Shown: piece after piece, positions 60,342 to 64,000 of the stretch | Numbering within the stretch: the first letter of the stretch is position 1 | How the letters are laid out: every line of letters starts with the position of its first letter | Assembly (NCBI RefSeq): GCF_904846345.1 | Contig: NZ_CAJHAJ010000002.1 | Span: 62,001 to 126,000, forward strand | Direction: 5' to 3' | DNA: 64,000 nucleotides | DNA from: Psychrobacter maritimus | GTDB lineage: Bacteria > Pseudomonadota > Gammaproteobacteria > Pseudomonadales > Moraxellaceae | Translations under genes and position numbers: made by a program | The notes under the pieces: generated by a model | Told to the model about the DNA's origin: nothing | Database searches by the model: none | Seen by the model: the letters and a program-made list of their open reading frames with translations, nothing else

Positions 60342-61772
60342 TTAATCAGCTTTTGGTGACTTGATAAAAAACGATATCATCAGCCCGAAAACCGCTAAGG
60401 CAATGCCCAAAATAAATGCCGTTTGTACACCAGCAGTTAATGACGTACTTACTAAAGACGGATCTGATGGATCAGCAACCGTCTTTAAGAAGTTGCTTTG
60501 CGAAGTAGACATTATCGTGATGGCAAGCGCGGTTCCGATTGAGCCCGATACTTGCAGTAAGGTGTTTATCAACGCGGTTCCATCTGGATATAGGTTTTTG
60601 GGTAGCGCATTTAGACCATGGGTTTGCACTGGCATCATGACGAATGTCACACCAATCATAAGACCTGAATGCAAAAAGATGGCCATAGGAATAGTAGTTT
60701 CGGTAGTCACATTCGATAGCAACCACAGCATGATAATCATGATGATAAAGCCCGGAGTCAGTAGCCATTTTGGACCATACATATCATAAACACGCCCTGC
60801 AACTGGAGATAGGATGCCATTTAACGCGCCCCCTGGCATCAGTATCAGACCCGCCGTAAGCGCCGTTAAGCTAAGTCCAATTTGTAAGTATAAAGGCAAT
60901 AGAATCATACTTGATAAAATAATCATAAATGTCGCCGAGACACTCAATAAGGCTAAGGTAAACATAGGATATTTTAATGTGCGCAAATCTAACATGGGCT
61001 TATCGAGTTTAAACTGTCTTGATGAGAATATGATCAGAGACATGATACCAACTATCAGGGTGCTAATGACCACTGGACTGTCCCAGCCTTTGTTCCCTGC
61101 GATACTAAAGCCGTATACGATGCCACCAAAGCCAATCGTCGATAACAAGATTGAAAGGACATCTATTTTAGGTTTTGTCAGAGTCGTAACGTTCTGCACA
61201 AAGAGCAATCCATATACCAATGAAAAAAGCAAAAACGGAATAAGCAGCCAAAGAATCCAATTCCAACTCAAGACCTCAATGATTAACCCCGCAGTGGCCG
61301 GTCCAATAGCCGGTGCTGACATCATCACCAGCCCAACCAACCCCATAATGGTCCCTCTTTTATGAATAGGGAAAATCACTAATACGGTGTTGAACATAAG
61401 CGGAATTAATAAGCCCGTACCGATAGCCTGAATGACACGTCCTAAGAGTAATACCTCAAAAATGGGTGCCATACCAGAGACTATCGCGCCGGCAATGGAA
61501 AACAGCAGTGATGCCACAAATAACTGCCGAGTACTAAACCACTGAATGAGTAGTGCGGACACGGGAATGAGTATTCCCATCGTCAATAAGTAACCTGTGG
61601 TTATCCATTGTACTGTCGAAGAAATGACATTGAATTCAATCATTAAATTGCCAAGCGCCATATTTAAAGCTGTTTCGCTAAATAATCCGACGAACCCTGC
61701 GATTAAAAAGGCGATTAAAATTGGGATTGGTTTGATACCGGTTTGACTTTGTTCCATTGCAAGGCTAGACAT
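60342..61772 (-). CDS. MFS multidrug efflux transporter (DHA2-type)
   Basis: 476 residues with about 14 membrane segments, fitting the DHA2/EmrB-type drug:proton antiporters. Motifs include LLGRVIQAIGTGLLIPLM and GLVMMSAPAIGPATAGLI (motif C-like). It is 65 bp downstream of a TetR gene on the same strand, a usual regulator-pump arrangement. Substrates are unknown. Confidence 0.9.
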   Translation of the reverse strand: MSSLAMEQSQTGIKPIPILIAFLIAGFVGLFSETALNMALGNLMIEFNVISSTVQWITTGYLLTMGILIPVSALLIQWFSTRQLFVASLLFSIAGAIVSGMAPIFEVLLLGRVIQAIGTGLLIPLMFNTVLVIFPIHKRGTIMGLVGLVMMSAPAIGPATAGLIIEVLSWNWILWLLIPFLLFSLVYGLLFVQNVTTLTKPKIDVLSILLSTIGFGGIVYGFSIAGNKGWDSPVVISTLIVGIMSLIIFSSRQFKLDKPMLDLRTLKYPMFTLALLSVSATFMIILSSMILLPLYLQIGLSLTALTAGLILMPGGALNGILSPVAGRVYDMYGPKWLLTPGFIIMIIMLWLLSNVTTETTIPMAIFLHSGLMIGVTFVMMPVQTHGLNALPKNLYPDGTALINTLLQVSGSIGTALAITIMSTSQSNFLKTVADPSDPSLVSTSLTAGVQTAFILGIALAVFGLMISFFIKSPKAD

Positions 61773-61837
61773 TAAAACTCTCTATGATTATTAACAGAAT
61801 CAATTTTTGATACGCTAAGTGGATATTTCTCAGTAAA

Positions 61838-62422
61838 TTATTTTATAAATAATGAAGGGATTTGCTCTGCGATTGTTTCCAGTGGTTTGCCGCTTTTCAT
61901 CGTTAACGCTAGCAGGATGCCGCCTTCCGTCAGTGCATGGAAAACGGTGGCTAAACTGGTGGCTTGCTCCTTGGGATAGCCTGCTTCAACAAACTTCTCT
62001 GTATAAAGAGATTGCCAATCCTTGAAAGTCGCTTCACACGCCAATCGGATTGGCTCACTCGTAGAATGCTTTTCTCCAGCAATGGTGCCAATCGGAGAAC
62101 CAATCGGATCACCACCATCACCGAATACTTTCGATAATTCATAGACATAAGCTTGCAAGGCCTCGATTAGATTGCCAGTAGCTAGATTAGGAGTACCATC
62201 AAAGACCTGCTTAATATCTTCCATCACCAGTTTTTTGGTATTTTCAATCGCGGCAATGGCCAACTGCTCCTTGCCTTCTGGAAAGTAATAATACAGCGAG
62301 CCTTTGGGAATCCCGCTCTCTTCAATGATGTCGTTAAGCCCCACGCCGCAGTATCCCCGTACCTTAAAAAGACGTGATGCCGTCTCAATAAGAACGTCCT
62401 TTGATTTTACTTTTTTATTCAT
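61838..62422 (-). CDS. TetR-family repressor of the MFS pump
   Basis: 194 residues from the ATG at 62422; a TTG two codons upstream is also in frame. The N-terminal helix-turn-helix (VGLNDIIEESGIPKGSLYYYFPEGKEQL) is characteristic of TetR proteins. The C-terminal ligand domain resembles the LmrA/YxaF group. It probably represses itself and the MFS gene. ACTAATAGACCAGTTGTT (minus strand, around 62447-62464) just upstream of the start is a possible operator. Confidence 0.9.
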   Translation of the reverse strand: MNKKVKSKDVLIETASRLFKVRGYCGVGLNDIIEESGIPKGSLYYYFPEGKEQLAIAAIENTKKLVMEDIKQVFDGTPNLATGNLIEALQAYVYELSKVFGDGGDPIGSPIGTIAGEKHSTSEPIRLACEATFKDWQSLYTEKFVEAGYPKEQATSLATVFHALTEGGILLALTMKSGKPLETIAEQIPSLFIK

Positions 62423-62561
62423 GACCAAACCCTTTTTTAAAATTATAACAACTGGTCTATTAGTGAGCGTATGGTAGAGATGAAACCAACCTATGTCAAT
62501 GTCTTAAAAATATGACAATGGTAAATGTCCTCTGTATTCTGTATACAACAAAAAATACAAA

Positions 62562-62590
62562 AAAAACACCCAACCAAGTTGGGTGTTTTT
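62562..62590. terminator. Isolated bidirectional terminator
   Basis: AAAAACACCCAAC and GTTGGGTGTTTTT form a 13-bp stem around a three-base loop. No obvious gene ends at it on either strand. Confidence 0.85.
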
Positions 62591-62761
62591 ATCTTAAAAA
62601 TAGATATTAATTTGGGAGTATTTCTAAAGAACAAATGACATTGGTCATTTATCATGCTTGGTCACTTTCCATTCTTGGTACTATAAGCGTTCAAAATTAA
62701 TATAATGTCATTCTAGTATTTTCTCTATACAATCGTTTTATCAGCGTTCAGTAAACGTACC

Positions 62762-62944
62762 ATGAACACGTTAAATATAAAATTTCCGCTTAAGTCTAAA
62801 AATTCACAACAATCACAACAATCACAACAATCACAACAATCACAACAATCACAACAATCACAACAATCACAACAATCACAACAATCACAACAATCACAAC
62901 AATCACTATTACGCTTCAATCATGAATGTATTAATAGCCCCTAA
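62762..62944 (+). CDS. Possible Ser-Gln-Gln repeat micro-ORF
   Basis: 60 codons (MNTLNIKFPLKSKN, then 11 Ser-Gln-Gln units, then SLLRFNHECINSP). No clear Shine-Dalgarno precedes it, and the repeat alone keeps the frame open, so it may not be a gene. It ends 28 bp before the TerC-like start. Confidence 0.25.
   Translation: MNTLNIKFPLKSKNSQQSQQSQQSQQSQQSQQSQQSQQSQQSQQSQQSLLRFNHECINSP
62804..62902. repeat. Eleven-copy 9-bp tandem repeat
   Basis: Eleven perfect copies of TCACAACAA, ending 70 bp before the TerC-like start codon. Such repeats change copy number by slippage. Confidence 0.95.
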
Positions 62945-62972
62945 ACCTTTTTAATAGAGAGTATTCAATTAA

Positions 62973-64000
62973 ATGATAGAGCTTCTAAGCGATCCTTCGA
63001 TATGGCTTGGTTTCTTCACACTGGTTAGTCTTGAGATTATTTTAGGTATTGATAATCTCGTTTTCATTGCCATTCTCGCTAATAAGCTGCCCCCGCATCA
63101 ACGCAGTAAAGCGCGCAATCTGGGTCTTGGTCTTGCATTAATTATGCGCTTAGGCCTGCTGTTTGTGATGTCATGGCTCATAACTTTGACTGAACCTGTG
63201 GTGAGTTATGGCGCGTTTGATTTATCGGTCAGAGATTTGATCTTGATAGTCGGCGGCTTCTTTTTATTACTCAAAGCGACGCTTGAGCTACATGAACGCC
63301 TAGAAGGTAAGCTTGAGACCAATAATAATAGCAAAGTCTACGCAGGCTTTGCCGCGGTCGTTGCGCAAATCGTTATCCTAGATGCCGTGTTCTCGTTTGA
63401 TGCGGTCATCACAGCAGTCGGCATGGTCAAGCATTTAGAAGTGATGATGGCCGCGGTTATTGTGGCGATGGCGGTGATGGTTTTGGCAGCCAAAACCTTA
63501 ACGGAATTTGTCGGTAAGCACCCGACTGTCGTTATCCTCTGCTTAAGCTTCTTACTTATGATCGGCTTTAGCTTGATCGTTGAAGGCTTAGGCTTTCACA
63601 TTCCAAAAGGCTACTTATATGCCGCCATTGGTTTCTCTATTATTATTGAAGCCTTTAATCAATTCATGCAGCGTAACCGTACGAAATATGAGAGCGCCAT
63701 TCCGCTACGCGACCGAACCGCAGATAATATCTTAAGACTGATGGGCGGCAAAACCGCTAATCACGAGGAAGAGTCGCTCACAGAAGACGATACTTCAGTA
63801 CAGACTATCCCTTTTGCAGAAGAAGAGCGCTACATGATTAGTGGGGTGCTGGCGCTTGGCGAACGTGATGTTGAAACCATTATGACGCCGCGCTCAGAGA
63901 TATCTTGGGTGAATATCGAAGGCAGTCTAGACGAGATTCGCGAGCAAGTATTATCCACGCCGCACAGCTTATTGCCTATTTGCCAAGGACAGTTAAACAA
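62973..64000 (+). CDS. TerC-family membrane protein with CBS region (partial, runs off right edge)
   Basis: 342 codons are visible from the ATG at 62973. The N-terminal ~230 residues are a TerC-type membrane domain with [18 protein letters not shown] and [16 protein letters not shown], whose acidic residues are conserved. A cytoplasmic CBS-type region begins at [18 protein letters not shown]. This is the YegH/YoaE-like class (TerC + CBS + CorC_HlyC), often linked to metal homeostasis during export. The missing C-terminus probably holds the second CBS and CorC domain. The Shine-Dalgarno is weak. Confidence 0.92.
   Translation, partial: MIELLSDPSIWLGFFTLVSLEIILGIDNLVFIAILANKLPPHQRSKARNLGLGLALIMRLGLLFVMSWLITLTEPVVSYGAFDLSVRDLILIVGGFFLLLKATLELHERLEGKLETNNNSKVYAGFAAVVAQIVILDAVFSFDAVITAVGMVKHLEVMMAAVIVAMAVMVLAAKTLTEFVGKHPTVVILCLSFLLMIGFSLIVEGLGFHIPKGYLYAAIGFSIIIEAFNQFMQRNRTKYESAIPLRDRTADNILRLMGGKTANHEEESLTEDDTSVQTIPFAEEERYMISGVLALGERDVETIMTPRSEISWVNIEGSLDEIREQVLSTPHSLLPICQGQLN

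Larger units (their letters stand above)
62423..62972. other. Intergenic region between TetR gene and TerC-like gene
   Basis: About 550 bases. It holds the TetR promoter, an isolated terminator (62562-62590), and the 9-bp tandem repeat (62804-62902). Confidence 0.6.

Noticed and set aside
60814..61365. 183-codon plus-strand open frame inside the MFS gene
   Set aside because: Antisense shadow of a strongly supported transporter gene.
62804..62902. CRISPR-like array
   Set aside because: Nine-base units repeat directly with no spacers, so it is a simple tandem repeat.
62725..62919. Minus-strand Cys-Cys-Asp repeat open frame over the 9-bp repeat
   Set aside because: It is the complement of the TCACAACAA repeat, which keeps any frame open; no start signal.

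Overview
The window looks like a chromosomal segment from a Moraxellaceae gammaproteobacterium, most likely Psychrobacter. This is inferred from moderate-to-low GC, the combined methylcitrate gene set, the recCBD order, and the asparagine/glutamine/lysine-rich protein insertions. No database search was possible, so the genus is an inference.

Layout. 1-1737: two minus-strand, single-span membrane proteins of unknown function that resemble each other. 1995-16565: a propionate region with a LysR regulator, a divergent Nramp-like transporter, prpB, prpC, acnD, a small secreted protein, prpF, an ABC exporter, a membrane-anchored ElaA-type acetyltransferase and prpD. Both known routes for 2-methylcitrate dehydration are present (AcnD+PrpF and PrpD). 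16629-20761: an SDR enzyme and a DUF2868/DUF3482 membrane protein-GTPase pair. 20822-24028 (minus): cstA, a small protein ending in Cys-Cys, and an ArsA-like ATPase. 24330-25652: an unknown protein and hpt. 25751-37268 (minus): recC, recB and recD in that order, with repeat-rich insertions. 37814-39289: two poorly characterised proteins, one a membrane-anchored ModA-like domain. 39362-39437: tRNA-Arg(CCT), followed by decayed coding remnants.

39922-51225 is a copper-resistance block. Nine minus-strand genes encode small Met/His-rich exported proteins, a cytochrome c, a DUF411 lipoprotein, the multicopper oxidase CopA, the outer-membrane protein CopB, a DUF305 protein, a 58-residue Met/His-rich membrane peptide and a P1B copper ATPase with a triplicated N-terminal metal-binding domain. 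They are divergent from a CopR/CopS-type two-component system. The divergent intergenic region carries TGACA/TGTCA half-sites spaced exactly 11 bp apart, and a CusR-box-like palindrome lies inside the cluster. A reasonable model is that periplasmic copper is sensed by the kinase, the regulator binds the phased sites, and the cluster oxidises, binds and exports copper.

51557-59343: a secreted protein, a repeat-containing acidic protein, and a cytoplasmic PaoABC-type molybdenum aldehyde oxidoreductase with XdhC and MocA-like maturation proteins. 59538-62422: a stand-alone BLUF photoreceptor domain with two sets of direct repeats next to it, then a TetR/MFS efflux pair. The right edge has an 11-copy 9-bp tandem repeat just upstream of a TerC/CBS membrane protein that runs off the window.
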